This document shows, piece by piece, positions 1 to 8,763 of a stretch of 64,000 bases of DNA. The notes beneath the pieces are model-generated. The model did no database searches. It saw only the letters and a list, made by a program, of their open reading frames with translations, and was not told where the DNA came from. The DNA lies in assembly GCF_019977755.1 (NCBI RefSeq), contig NZ_AP025144.1:620001-684000 (forward strand), in the 5' to 3' direction. Position numbers and translations under genes: made by a program. Source of the stretch: Vibrio penaeicida (GTDB lineage Bacteria; Pseudomonadota; Gammaproteobacteria; Enterobacterales; Vibrionaceae). How positions within the stretch are numbered: the first letter of the stretch is position 1; every line of letters begins with the position of its first letter.

Positions 1-595
1 CGACTATTGAAGTGAGGTTCAGCGCTTGGTTTAAATTCTGAATGAGCTTCACCAATACACCCATGGTGATTGGATCTTGTCCGACAAATGGTTCGTCATA
101 CATAATGAGCTCGGGGTCTAGGGCGATAGCTCTTGCTAAAGCCGCTCTGCGAGCCATACCGCCGGAAAGTTCGCTGGGCATTAATTCTGCGGCACCTCGT
201 AACCCTACGGCTTCAAGTTTGAGTAAAACAATACTACGAATGAGCTCTTCGCTAAGTTCAGTGTGTTCTCTTAGAGGATACGCAACATTTTCAAAGACAT
301 TGATATCAGTAAAGAGTGCACCAGATTGAAAAAGCATGCTCATTTTCTTACGCGCTTCGTACAGTGCATGTCGAGAAAGGCGAGGAATATTATCGCCATC
401 AAAGATGACATCGCCATTATCAGGGTGAATTTGTCCCCCGATCAGGCGGAGTAAGGTTGTTTTTCCGATACCAGAAGGCCCCATGATGGCAGTAATTTTT
501 CCTTTGGGAACAGATAGGGTGACATCATCAAAGATTTTTCTTGTTCCACGATAGAAAGTCAGGTTTTGAATGGTGACTAAATCCGCTGTCGACAT
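1..595 (-). CDS. mlaF: MlaF, phospholipid ABC transporter ATP-binding subunit (partial, N-terminal 198 codons)
   Basis: This is the cytoplasmic ATPase of the MlaFEDB inner-membrane complex, which moves phospholipids between the membranes to keep the outer membrane asymmetric. The visible part starts MSTADLVTIQNLTFYRGTRK and carries Walker A GPSGIGKTT, the signature LSGGMARR and Walker B LIMYDEPFVGQDP. The family is about 265-270 residues, so roughly 70 C-terminal residues lie beyond the window edge. It is transcribed away from yrbG, the usual divergent arrangement at this locus; the rest of the mla operon should follow upstream of position 1. Frame and motifs are clear. Confidence 0.95.
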   Translation of the reverse strand, partial: MSTADLVTIQNLTFYRGTRKIFDDVTLSVPKGKITAIMGPSGIGKTTLLRLIGGQIHPDNGDVIFDGDNIPRLSRHALYEARKKMSMLFQSGALFTDINVFENVAYPLREHTELSEELIRSIVLLKLEAVGLRGAAELMPSELSGGMARRAALARAIALDPELIMYDEPFVGQDPITMGVLVKLIQNLNQALNLTSIV

Positions 596-851
596 AAAGT
601 TCTTCTAATATGCTGCTAGTTGAGCTGAGGTGAATTGGCAATGATAAGCACTAAACGCGTTGAATTCAAAGTAAAGCTAACGAATATGACCTTAATTTAA
701 CCCAAAACTCAAACCGAGCATCCTTTCTTAATACCGTTAGTCTGTCGCGAATCCTTGTTTCTTTTTACTATAATGGCTTCCATTTTGGGTCACGAACCGT
801 CAAAATTAGCGGCTACTTGTCTTTCTACTCAGTTAATTTAAAGGGAACATC

Positions 852-1817
852 ATGCTTGAAGCCGTTGCGTTGCTTGTCGTAGGCTTAACTTTGCTCGTCT
901 GGAGCGCAGATAAATTGGTTTTAGGAGCTGCGGCTCTTGCCCGAAATTTTGGTATCTCACCATTGGTAATCGGTATGACCATTTTAGCAATGGGTTCCTC
1001 TGCACCAGAGATGATGGTTTCTGCTACCGCTGCTTTAGATGGAAAGACAGACACAGCGGTAGGAAATGTCTTAGGTTCAAACATCGCCAATATAGCCCTT
1101 ATTTTGGGTATTACCGCGCTTATTAAGCCTTTATCTATTAGTTCTGTCGTGGTTCGACGCGAGCTTCCTCTTATGATCGTCGTCACCGTCGTGGCGGGCG
1201 CATTGATGTTCGACAATTTCCTTGGTTTCTACGAAGGTATTTTGTTGTTTGTTCTTTTTGCTGCGTTCATTCTTGCGATGCTGCGAATTAGCCAAAAAGA
1301 AAAACAAAATGGCGATGCATTCGTTGAAGATCAAGAATCTGAAATCCCCGAGGGAATGCCAAATTCTAAAGCGGTGATGTGGGCGGTTATCGGTCTTATT
1401 CTGCTGCCACTATCAGCGGATATCTTGGTGGATAACGCTGTAATCATCGCAAAATACTTTGGTATGAGTGATTTAGTCATTGGGTTAACCATTATTGCGA
1501 TTGGTACCAGTTTGCCTGAATTGGCCGCTTCTTTAGCTGGTGTAATGAAGGGTGAAGATGACATGGCTGTCGGTAATATCATTGGCTCAAACGTTTTCAA
1601 TATTCTTGCCGTAATGGGTATTCCGGGAATCTTAAACCCTTCTATTCTTAATGAGCATGCAATGGGACGTGACTTTTGGGTCATACTTGCTGTTTCGTTA
1701 TTACTCGTCGTAATGGCACTGGGCAAATCGCGAAGCGTCAACCGCATTGAAGGTGGCATTCTGTTCACTATTTTTGCGGTTTACCAAGGTTATCTTTTTT
1801 ATAATGTAGCTGCTTAG
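852..1817 (+). CDS. yrbG: YrbG-like calcium/sodium antiporter
   Basis: This is an inner-membrane cation exchanger of the CaCA superfamily, 321 residues. Two inverted halves each carry an alpha-repeat: GSSAPEMMVS and GNVLGSNIANI in the N-terminal half, GTSLPELAAS and GNIIGSNVFNI in the C-terminal half. These hold the acidic and polar ion-binding residues. About ten hydrophobic segments are visible, with a charged loop near residues 140-170 between the halves. AAAGGGAAC just upstream supports the start. It is the first gene before kdsD, 26 bp away, the same order as in E. coli. The exact ion preference is inferred from the family. Confidence 0.93.
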   Translation: MLEAVALLVVGLTLLVWSADKLVLGAAALARNFGISPLVIGMTILAMGSSAPEMMVSATAALDGKTDTAVGNVLGSNIANIALILGITALIKPLSISSVVVRRELPLMIVVTVVAGALMFDNFLGFYEGILLFVLFAAFILAMLRISQKEKQNGDAFVEDQESEIPEGMPNSKAVMWAVIGLILLPLSADILVDNAVIIAKYFGMSDLVIGLTIIAIGTSLPELAASLAGVMKGEDDMAVGNIIGSNVFNILAVMGIPGILNPSILNEHAMGRDFWVILAVSLLLVVMALGKSRSVNRIEGGILFTIFAVYQGYLFYNVAA

Positions 1818-1843
1818 TCTATTTCTTCTTCAGGAGCCTATCC

Positions 1844-2815
1844 ATGTCGAAAACATTCGATTTCTGTAGTGCCGCGAGAAAAGTCTTGGAAATTGAAATC
1901 CAAGGGCTGTCTCAGCTTGAGCAGTATTTTGATGCTTCTTTTGTCCGGGCTTGTGATGCAATCCTCGAGGCTAAAGGCAAAATTGTGGTCATGGGCATGG
2001 GTAAGTCCGGTCATATTGGTAAAAAGATAGCCGCGACGTTGGCAAGTACTGGTACTCCTGCTTTTTTTGTTCATCCTGGAGAGGCGAGTCATGGCGACTT
2101 AGGCATGGTAGAAAATGGCGACATCGTGCTGGCAATCTCGAACTCTGGTGAGTCCTCAGAAATCTTAGCGCTTTACCCCGTTTTAAAGCGCAGAGGTATC
2201 GGTATTATCGGAATGACAGGTAAGCCGTCTTCCAATATGGCAACACAGGCCGACGTCCACTTGTGCATTCATGTCCCTGAAGAAGCTTGCAGTTTAGGGC
2301 TTGCTCCTACGACAAGTACGACAGCAACACTAGTGATGGGGGATGCACTGGCGGTGTCACTCCTCCAAGCGAGAGGTTTCACCGCAGACGACTTTGCGCT
2401 TTCTCATCCTGGCGGTGCCTTAGGGCGTAAACTTCTCTTGAAGCTCGCCGATATCATGCAAATTGGCGATGCGCTTCCCAAGGTATCACCAGAAGCGTCA
2501 GTAAAAGATGCGTTATTAGAGATATCTCAAAAAGGTTTAGGAATGACGGCGGTTGTGGATTCAAGCGATCAGGTCCTAGGTATCTTTACAGACGGTGATC
2601 TGCGTCGTCTTCTTGATAAAAAAGTCGATATTCATACCGCACCTATAGGTTCTGTTATGACAGAAAACCCTATGATGGCTTCACCGGACATGTTAGCGGT
2701 AGAAGCTGTGAATATGATGCAAGCACGGAGCATAACCAGTTTATTGTTGTCTGAGAATAATACGCTTGTTGGTGCCCTCAATATCCATCATCTTTTGAAA
2801 GCCGGAGTTATGTAG
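1844..2815 (+). CDS. kdsD: D-arabinose 5-phosphate isomerase KdsD
   Basis: Interconverts ribulose 5-phosphate and arabinose 5-phosphate, the first committed step of Kdo synthesis for LPS inner core. The 323-residue protein has an N-terminal SIS domain (about 35-170, with GMGKSGHIGKKIAATLASTG and SNSGESSE) followed by two CBS domains (about 205-320, with FTDGDLRR). An AGGAG ribosome site precedes ATG 1844. The stop overlaps the GTG start of kdsC by one base, so translation is probably coupled. Length and domain order match the KdsD family. Confidence 0.96.
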   Translation: MSKTFDFCSAARKVLEIEIQGLSQLEQYFDASFVRACDAILEAKGKIVVMGMGKSGHIGKKIAATLASTGTPAFFVHPGEASHGDLGMVENGDIVLAISNSGESSEILALYPVLKRRGIGIIGMTGKPSSNMATQADVHLCIHVPEEACSLGLAPTTSTTATLVMGDALAVSLLQARGFTADDFALSHPGGALGRKLLLKLADIMQIGDALPKVSPEASVKDALLEISQKGLGMTAVVDSSDQVLGIFTDGDLRRLLDKKVDIHTAPIGSVMTENPMMASPDMLAVEAVNMMQARSITSLLLSENNTLVGALNIHHLLKAGVM

Positions 2816-3372
2816 TGAGTCAGATGATTTCAACGATTTATGGCGATGTTAACCGCGACGTATTTAACATAGCAAAGAACCTAAAATTACTGATTTGCGA
2901 TGTGGATGGCGTGTTTTCTGATGGTCTGGTGTATATGGGGAATCAGGGAGAAGAACTGAAAACGTTTCACACAAGAGACGGTTACGGTATTAAGGCTTTA
3001 ATGAGTGCAGGTATTGAAATTGCGATTATTACAGGTAGGCAGTCTAAGATAGTCGAGAACCGGATGACCGCCTTAGGCATCTCCTTGATCTATCAAGGAC
3101 AGGATGACAAGTTAAAAGCTTATGCAGATATTTGTGAAAAACTGAATATCGCACCAGAACACACAGGATACATCGGCGATGATCTGATCGACTGGCCAGT
3201 GATGGAAAAAGTTGGGTTAAAAGTGTGTGTGGCAGATGGTCACCCACTATTGGTGAAAAGAGCCAATTACGTGACGCACATTAAAGGCGGTCATGGTGCT
3301 GTACGTGAAGTATGCGACCTTGTATTGGAAGCGCGTGGTGAGTTGGATAGTCACAAAGGTTTGAGTATATGA
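2815..3372 (+). CDS. kdsC: 3-deoxy-manno-octulosonate-8-phosphatase KdsC
   Basis: HAD-superfamily phosphatase that removes phosphate from Kdo 8-phosphate in LPS core synthesis. The nucleophile motif DVDGVFSDG, the middle ITGR motif and the C-terminal IGDDLIDWP metal-binding motif are all present in 185 residues, the normal length for this cap-less tetrameric class. GTG 2815 is preferred over ATG 2824 because GGAG lies about 8 bases before the GTG and the start overlaps the kdsD stop. The 3' end overlaps lptC by four bases (ATGA). Confidence 0.95.
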   Translation: MSQMISTIYGDVNRDVFNIAKNLKLLICDVDGVFSDGLVYMGNQGEELKTFHTRDGYGIKALMSAGIEIAIITGRQSKIVENRMTALGISLIYQGQDDKLKAYADICEKLNIAPEHTGYIGDDLIDWPVMEKVGLKVCVADGHPLLVKRANYVTHIKGGHGAVREVCDLVLEARGELDSHKGLSI

Positions 3373-3932
3373 CGCTTCCTCGTCCTATATACCTTGTTCT
3401 TATTTTTATATCTTGCTGGTGTGTGTATTATCTATACGGTAAAAGTGAACCGGAAATACTTCAGGTGAAGCCAGATATTGAGCTCCCTGCATTTTCTGGT
3501 AAAGACTTGCTTAACACCAGTTACACCGAAGGTGGTGTAAGAAATTTTGATATCCGTTCTAGCTATTTGGATCACTTTGCAAAAAGCGGTGATACCATTT
3601 TTGAGAAGCTGGAGCTGAGTGTATTTCGCGAAGGTCATACAAAAGAGTGGCGAGTGACTGCCGACAAAGGTGTTTTGGATGATGATAATGTACTTACCTT
3701 GACGGGTAACGTGCTTGCAAAGAATCTCAACCCAGAGGCGGGATTTGATTCTATGACGACAGAAAAGCTCATCATTGAGTTGATCAGTAAAGATTTTAAT
3801 ACCGACGAGCCTGTAGCGCTTGTTGGTCCGACATTTATTTCAAATGGGAATGCGATGGTGGGCAATTTTGGCGACAACACCGCAACCCTGTTAAAACAAG
3901 TGCAAAGTAAATATGAGACGAAGACTCCTTAG
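3369..3932 (+). CDS. lptC: LPS export protein LptC
   Basis: Bitopic inner-membrane protein of the LptB2FGC complex that passes LPS to LptA. One N-terminal transmembrane segment (about residues 6-23, IYLVLIFISCWCVYYLYG) is followed by a periplasmic beta-jellyroll domain; total 187 residues, close to the E. coli length of 191. It overlaps kdsC by 4 bp and lptA by 20 bp, so the genes are tightly coupled. Identification rests on the anchored topology, size and position between kdsC and lptA. Confidence 0.92.
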   Translation: MTLPRPIYLVLIFISCWCVYYLYGKSEPEILQVKPDIELPAFSGKDLLNTSYTEGGVRNFDIRSSYLDHFAKSGDTIFEKLELSVFREGHTKEWRVTADKGVLDDDNVLTLTGNVLAKNLNPEAGFDSMTTEKLIIELISKDFNTDEPVALVGPTFISNGNAMVGNFGDNTATLLKQVQSKYETKTP

Positions 3933-4410
3933 CTTAATTTCTTGCTTAGTTTTATCTGCTCCTGTCTGGGCTTTAAGCACAGATTCAGAGCAGCCTATCT
4001 ATATAAACTCTGACAGCCAAGCGCTGGATATGATCAGCAACAAAGTGACTTTTGTGGGTGATGTCGTTCTTAAGCAAGGCAGCATCAATATCACAGCAGA
4101 CAAAGTGATCGTGATTCGAAATTCCGAAGATGAGAGTATCGAGCAAATAGAGGCGTTTGGTAAGACGGCAGTCTTTACTCAGTTGACAGATGATGGCAAA
4201 ACGTTACATGGTGAAGCTAATATTTTGCTCTATCAAGTTCGCAAAGACTTGCTGACGATGACTGAGAATGCTGTGTTGTCTCAAGATGATAGTGTGATTA
4301 AAGGTCCACTTATTAAGTACTTGATTACGCCTCAAAAATTGATTGCCGATAGCAAAAAAGGCGAACGTGTATCGACTGTCCTACAACCCACTCAGACGAA
4401 GAAACAGTAA
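3913..4410 (+). CDS. lptA: Periplasmic LPS bridge protein LptA
   Basis: Forms the periplasmic beta-jellyroll bridge carrying LPS from LptC to LptD. A cleavable signal peptide is visible (basic start, hydrophobic core, cleavage after about residue 20, PVWA). The OstA-type repeats follow, with phrases such as YINSDSQALDMISNKVTFVG. Length is 165 residues, compared with 185 in E. coli. The start lies inside the lptC 3' end in another frame; no strong ribosome site is seen there, which suggests coupling. LptD, its outer-membrane partner, is at 39.9-42.2 kb of this window. Confidence 0.93.
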   Translation: MRRRLLSLISCLVLSAPVWALSTDSEQPIYINSDSQALDMISNKVTFVGDVVLKQGSINITADKVIVIRNSEDESIEQIEAFGKTAVFTQLTDDGKTLHGEANILLYQVRKDLLTMTENAVLSQDDSVIKGPLIKYLITPQKLIADSKKGERVSTVLQPTQTKKQ

Positions 4411-4415
4411 TTTAG

Positions 4416-5141
4416 ATGGCAATCTTAAAAGCGGAAAATCTGGCGAAGAGCTATAAAAAACGAAAAGTAGTCACTGATGTCAGCTTAGAGGTAAAATCAG
4501 GTCAAATAGTAGGGTTGTTGGGGCCAAATGGTGCGGGTAAAACGACATCGTTTTACATGATCGTCGGATTGGTTGGTCGTGATGAAGGTCGTATCTCTAT
4601 TGATGATCAAGATATCAGTATATTGCCTATGCACTCGCGCTCGAGACTTGGTATTGGGTACTTGCCTCAAGAAGCGTCTATCTTCCGAAAATTGTCGGTG
4701 GAAGACAATATTATGGCCGTGCTGGAAACTCGTAAGGAACTTTCGCGTGAGCAGCGCCAAGACAGGCTTGAAGATTTATTGGACGAATTCCATATTCAGC
4801 ATATCCGTAAAAGTAATGGTATGGCACTTTCTGGTGGTGAAAGACGCCGAGTAGAGATTGCCCGAGCATTGGCAGCAAATCCGAAATTTATTTTGCTGGA
4901 TGAGCCGTTTGCGGGGGTAGACCCAATTTCTGTCATTGATATCAAAAAGATCATAGAGCACCTACGAGACAGGGGATTGGGTGTATTGATTACCGATCAC
5001 AATGTTCGTGAAACCCTTGATGTGTGTGAGCGTGCGTATATTGTGAGCCAAGGGCATTTAATCGCGGAAGGAACACCGGAACAGGTTCTCAATAATGAAC
5101 AGGTAAAACGGGTTTATCTGGGTGAGCAATTCCGTCTATGA
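4416..5141 (+). CDS. lptB: LPS export ABC transporter ATP-binding protein LptB
   Basis: Cytoplasmic ATPase that powers LPS extraction by LptFG and pushes LPS along the bridge. The 241-residue protein has Walker [10 protein letters not shown]-loop, signature LSGGERRR, Walker [14 protein letters not shown] and switch histidine in [10 protein letters not shown]. These are hallmark LptB sequences. It follows lptA by 5 bp and precedes rpoN by about 60 bp, the common gammaproteobacterial order. Confidence 0.97.
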   Translation: MAILKAENLAKSYKKRKVVTDVSLEVKSGQIVGLLGPNGAGKTTSFYMIVGLVGRDEGRISIDDQDISILPMHSRSRLGIGYLPQEASIFRKLSVEDNIMAVLETRKELSREQRQDRLEDLLDEFHIQHIRKSNGMALSGGERRRVEIARALAANPKFILLDEPFAGVDPISVIDIKKIIEHLRDRGLGVLITDHNVRETLDVCERAYIVSQGHLIAEGTPEQVLNNEQVKRVYLGEQFRL

Positions 5142-5202
5142 TTAAATAGAGGATACCAATTGGCACATCCTTCCCGAATTAGAAAGATAAGAAAAGGACT
5201 AC

Positions 5203-6675
5203 ATGAAACCCTCATTACAATTAAAGCTAGGTCAGCAACTGGCGATGACGCCTCAGTTACAACAAGCGATTCGTTTGTTGCAACTGTCAACGTTGGACTT
5301 GCAGCAGGAGATTCAAGAAGCCTTGGAGTCAAACCCACTTTTAGACGTGGATGAAGGTAGTGAAGAAAGCCCCTCCAATGAAGAAGCCGCCAAAGAAGCT
5401 AGCGCTAATGAGAAAGAGTCCAACGAAGAAATTACTGTAGAACCAGAATTAAGTGACAGTTCGGATTTGATTGAAAAGTCCGAAATCAGCAACGACCTAG
5501 AAATCGACACAACATGGGAAGACGTTTACAGCGCAAATACTGGTAACACAGGTATTGCACTAGACGATGACCTACCTGTCTATCAGGGTGAGACCACCCA
5601 AAGCCTCCAAGACTACCTGACTTGGCAACTCGACCTAACTCCATTCACCGACACTGATAGAACCATAGCAATGGCGATCATCGATGCGGTTGATAATCAC
5701 GGTTATCTCACCATCGATACTCAAGATATTTTGGAGAGTATGGGGAACGAAGAAGTTGAGTTGGATGAGGTAGAAGCCGTTCTCAAACGCATCCAGCAGT
5801 TTGACCCACTTGGCGTTGCATCCCGAAATCTGCAAGAGTGCCTTTTATTGCAATTGGCGACGTTTCCTGAAGATACGCCTTGGTTATCTCAGGCTAAATC
5901 ATTACTTGAAAATCACATCGATCATTTGGGCAATCGTGATTACAAGTTAATCATCAAAGAAACGAAGCTAAAAGAATCAGATTTACGCGATGTATTGTCA
6001 TTGATTCAACAGTTGGACCCTCGTCCTGGCAGCAGTGTGACACCGGATGAAACGGAATACGTTATTCCTGATGTTTCTGTATTTAAAGAACATGGTCAAT
6101 GGCGAGTGTCCATTAATCCAGATAGCGTACCAAAGCTTAAAGTGAACCAGCAATACGCTGCCTTAGGTAAAGGAAACAGTTCAGACAGTCAGTTCATAAA
6201 AACCAACTTACAAGAAGCGAAATGGCTGATTAAGAGCTTAGAAAGTAGAAACGAGACATTGCTCAAAGTTGCACGTTGCATTGTTGAGCATCAGCATGAT
6301 TTCTTTGAATATGGTGAGGAAGCGATGAAACCAATGGTGCTAAACGATATAGCACTGGCGGTGGATATGCATGAATCGACCATTTCAAGGGTCACCACTC
6401 AAAAGTATATGCACACTCCGCGTGGTATTTTTGAACTGAAATATTTCTTTTCTAGTCACGTCAGTACCGATAACGGTGGAGAGTGTTCGTCAACGGCAAT
6501 TCGCGCATTAATTAAAAAGCTGGTGGCTGCGGAAAACATCGCTAAGCCTCTCAGTGACAGCAAGATTGCCGCTTTGTTAGCTGACCAAGGGATACAAGTT
6601 GCGAGGCGAACGATCGCAAAATACAGAGAGTCCCTCGGCATTGCGCCATCCAGTCAGCGTAAACGCCTACTCTAG
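5203..6675 (+). CDS. rpoN: RNA polymerase sigma-54 factor RpoN
   Basis: Sigma factor for -24/-12 promoters; in vibrios it governs flagella, nitrogen assimilation and quorum-sensing RNAs. Features in 490 residues: a glutamine-rich region I (about 1-50, [20 protein letters not shown]), an acidic region II (about 50-110), a core-binding region, a helix-turn-helix ([20 protein letters not shown]) and the RpoN box [10 protein letters not shown] near the C-terminus. AAGGAC before the ATG supports the start. It heads the hpf-ptsN-rapZ-npr run. Confidence 0.97.
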   Translation: MKPSLQLKLGQQLAMTPQLQQAIRLLQLSTLDLQQEIQEALESNPLLDVDEGSEESPSNEEAAKEASANEKESNEEITVEPELSDSSDLIEKSEISNDLEIDTTWEDVYSANTGNTGIALDDDLPVYQGETTQSLQDYLTWQLDLTPFTDTDRTIAMAIIDAVDNHGYLTIDTQDILESMGNEEVELDEVEAVLKRIQQFDPLGVASRNLQECLLLQLATFPEDTPWLSQAKSLLENHIDHLGNRDYKLIIKETKLKESDLRDVLSLIQQLDPRPGSSVTPDETEYVIPDVSVFKEHGQWRVSINPDSVPKLKVNQQYAALGKGNSSDSQFIKTNLQEAKWLIKSLESRNETLLKVARCIVEHQHDFFEYGEEAMKPMVLNDIALAVDMHESTISRVTTQKYMHTPRGIFELKYFFSSHVSTDNGGECSSTAIRALIKKLVAAENIAKPLSDSKIAALLADQGIQVARRTIAKYRESLGIAPSSQRKRLL

Positions 6676-6698
6676 GCCAACAGTAAGAAGGAAAGTCT

Positions 6699-6986
6699 AT
6701 GCAAATCAATATCCAAGGGCACCACGTTGATCTTACCGATTCAATGCAAGACTACGTTCAATCCAAGTTCCAAAAGCTAGAGCGATTCTTCGATCACATC
6801 AATCAAGTTCAAGTAGTACTGCGTGTTGAAAAGTTGAATCAAATCGCAGAAGCTACACTTCATGTCAACCAGGGAGACATTCATGCGACTTCGACAAACG
6901 AAAGCATGTATGCTGCCATTGACTCTTTAGTCGATAAATTAGTTCGACAACTCAATAAGCACAAAGAAAAGCTAAGTAGCCACTAA
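6699..6986 (+). CDS. hpf: Ribosome hibernation promoting factor Hpf
   Basis: Short ribosome-associated protein (95 residues) of the HPF/YfiA family that promotes 100S ribosome dimers and blocks the decoding centre in stationary phase. The sequence (MQINIQGHHVDLTDSMQDYV start, basic C-terminal helix LVDKLVRQLNKHKEK) fits short HPF, without the long-form dimerisation domain. AAGAAGGAAAG is a good ribosome site. It is the second gene of the rpoN operon, one base before ptsN. Confidence 0.95.
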   Translation: MQINIQGHHVDLTDSMQDYVQSKFQKLERFFDHINQVQVVLRVEKLNQIAEATLHVNQGDIHATSTNESMYAAIDSLVDKLVRQLNKHKEKLSSH

Positions 6987-6987
6987 C

Positions 6988-7431
6988 ATGCAATTAAGCG
7001 AAGTACTTGCATTGGACTGCACAAAAAGTGCAGTCCAATGTACAAGCAAAAAACGAGCACTGGAAATTATCAGTGAAGTTGCCGCCACACACACGGGGCA
7101 AAACTCTACAGAGCTGTTCGAATGCATGCTCAATAGAGAAAAAATGGGCAGTACTGGAATCGGCAATGGTATTGCTATTCCACATGGTCGTATGATGGAC
7201 AGCGACCAAGCTGTCGCCGTTTTACTGCAATGTCAGGCGCCGATTGAATTCGATGCCATAGATAATCGTCCAGTGGATTTGCTTTTTGCATTATTGGTAC
7301 CCGATGCTCAATGCAAAACTCACCTGAAAACCTTATCTGCTATGGCTGAACGCTTAAACGATAAGTCGACCCTTAAATCTCTTCGTAATGCTCAGTCCGA
7401 TCAAGAGCTTTACGACATCATAACGCAATAG
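6988..7431 (+). CDS. ptsN: Nitrogen-PTS enzyme IIA (PtsN)
   Basis: Terminal phosphoacceptor of the regulatory PTS-Ntr chain (EI-Ntr to NPr to EIIA-Ntr), which controls potassium transport and nitrogen/carbon balance. It is a 147-residue PTS EIIA type-2 domain; the phosphorylated histidine is His66 in GIAIPHGRM. The start is one base after the hpf stop. A perfect 13-bp inverted repeat lies inside codons 8-18 and is listed separately. npr, its phosphodonor gene, is two genes downstream. Confidence 0.96.
   Translation: MQLSEVLALDCTKSAVQCTSKKRALEIISEVAATHTGQNSTELFECMLNREKMGSTGIGNGIAIPHGRMMDSDQAVAVLLQCQAPIEFDAIDNRPVDLLFALLVPDAQCKTHLKTLSAMAERLNDKSTLKSLRNAQSDQELYDIITQ
7010..7040 (+). other. Perfect 13-bp hairpin inside the 5' end of ptsN
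   Basis: The arms CATTGGACTGCAC (7010-7022) and GTGCAGTCCAATG (7028-7040) are exact reverse complements around an AAAAA loop. In RNA this gives a very stable stem starting 22 bases after the A of the ptsN ATG. It is not followed by a T-tract, so it is not an intrinsic terminator. It may limit translation or stabilise an mRNA end; that role is inference. Confidence 0.85.
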
Positions 7432-7433
7432 TC

Positions 7434-8327
7434 ATGACGAACTCTTCTCAGCCATCAGACAAAAAACGCTTGATTGTCATCAGTGGTCAATCCGGGGCAG
7501 GAAAGAGTGTGGCGCTTCGAGTTTTAGAAGATCTCGGTTATTACTGTGTCGATAACTTGCCTGTTTCACTGTTAGAAAACTTTGTACAGTCCATTCAGGG
7601 TGGCCAACAAAACGTAGCCGTAAGTATTGACATCCGAAACCTTCCTCAAGATCCTGCTTTGGTTACGACGACGTTGACCAAACTTAAATCCGAACTTGAT
7701 GTGAATGTTCTGTTTTTAGATGCCGATGAAAACACTCTGCTAAAACGCTACAGCGAAACCCGCCGAATCCATCCATTGTCGATGAGGCCGAAAGAAAAGC
7801 TTTCACTTGAACAAGCAATTCGGTTAGAGAAAGGGCTATTGCTGAATCTCAAAGAATACGCCGATCTGGTGTTAGACAGCAGTAATCAATCACTGCACGA
7901 TTTGAGTGAAACGGTACGCCAGCGAGTCGAAGGTCGAGAAAGTAAAGAACTCGTGATGGTGTTTGAATCTTTTGGATTTAAATACGGGCTGCCTAACGAT
8001 GCGGACTACGTATTTGATGTTCGGTTTTTGCCTAACCCACATTGGGAACCTGAATTGCGCCCGCAAACTGGGTTAGATGCACCCATAAAAGCCTTTTTAG
8101 AGAAGCACGATACAGTGCTAGATCTGAAAGACCAGATACAAACCTTTATCGAACACTGGCTCCCGTTATTGCAGAAAAACAATCGCAGTTATCTAACAGT
8201 GGCTATTGGCTGTACTGGCGGTAAGCATCGTTCAGTGTATATAACGCAACAGCTTGGTGAGTATTTTACAAAGCAAGGTCAACAAGTACAGATTCGTCAT
8301 ACAAGCTTGGAAAAACACCACAAATAA
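7434..8327 (+). CDS. rapZ: RNase adapter protein RapZ
   Basis: P-loop protein that in E. coli binds sRNA GlmZ and presents it to RNase E, controlling glucosamine-6-phosphate synthase. Walker A GQSGAGKS lies near residues 17-25, and the C-terminal RNA-binding domain has the conserved [11 protein letters not shown] segment. Length is 297 residues, slightly longer than E. coli RapZ (284), with extra N-terminal residues. It sits 2 bp after ptsN, and npr follows. Confidence 0.95.
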   Translation: MTNSSQPSDKKRLIVISGQSGAGKSVALRVLEDLGYYCVDNLPVSLLENFVQSIQGGQQNVAVSIDIRNLPQDPALVTTTLTKLKSELDVNVLFLDADENTLLKRYSETRRIHPLSMRPKEKLSLEQAIRLEKGLLLNLKEYADLVLDSSNQSLHDLSETVRQRVEGRESKELVMVFESFGFKYGLPNDADYVFDVRFLPNPHWEPELRPQTGLDAPIKAFLEKHDTVLDLKDQIQTFIEHWLPLLQKNNRSYLTVAIGCTGGKHRSVYITQQLGEYFTKQGQQVQIRHTSLEKHHK

Positions 8328-8356
8328 TTACCGGACTAAGAGAGTAAAAATTGGCA

Positions 8357-8629
8357 ATGGAATGCTGTAGAACTGTTTTTATTCAAAATCGCCTCGGCTT
8401 GCACGCTCGTGCAGCCATCAAACTTGTTGAACTCGCCCAAAGCTTCAATGCCGATATCAGTGTCAGTAACGGTGAGAAAACCGTAGTTGCTGAAAGCGTC
8501 ATGGGGCTACTTATGTTGGAATCTTCTCAGGGGCAAAGCGTTACCATTTCTGCTGTTGGTGAAGATGCCGAACAAGCCTTAAGCGCTGTTTGTGACCTGA
8601 TTGAGCATCGTTTCGACGAAGAAGAGTGA
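8357..8629 (+). CDS. ptsO: Phosphocarrier protein NPr
   Basis: HPr-like phosphocarrier of the nitrogen PTS that passes phosphate from EI-Ntr to PtsN. The motif [10 protein letters not shown] holds the active histidine. Choosing ATG 8357 gives 90 residues and puts that histidine at position 16, as in E. coli NPr; an in-frame TTG at 8351 would add two residues and cannot be excluded. It is the last gene of the rpoN block. No clear terminator follows, only a 20-bp tandem repeat. Confidence 0.92.
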   Translation: MECCRTVFIQNRLGLHARAAIKLVELAQSFNADISVSNGEKTVVAESVMGLLMLESSQGQSVTISAVGEDAEQALSAVCDLIEHRFDEEE

Positions 8630-8630
8630 T

Positions 8631-8670
8631 TTTTCGCCTCTTTCACATATTTCTCGTCTCTTTCACATAT
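8631..8670. repeat. 20-bp tandem direct repeat downstream of npr
   Basis: Two adjacent 20-bp units (8631-8650 and 8651-8670) share 18 of 20 bases, both ending CTCTTTCACATAT. They lie immediately after the npr stop codon and before the mgtE promoter region. No function can be assigned. Confidence 0.75.
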
Positions 8671-8763
8671 TGTTGGTCATCTCCTTCTCGCTGAACCTAG
8701 CATCTTCAGGCAGTTTGGGTATACTCAACATATTGTAAACGAATGTAAAAATAGGGGACGAGA

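Noticed and set aside
3913..3932. Frameshift error at the lptC/lptA overlap
   Set aside because: Both products have normal lengths and termini; a 20-bp overlap of these genes is plausible.
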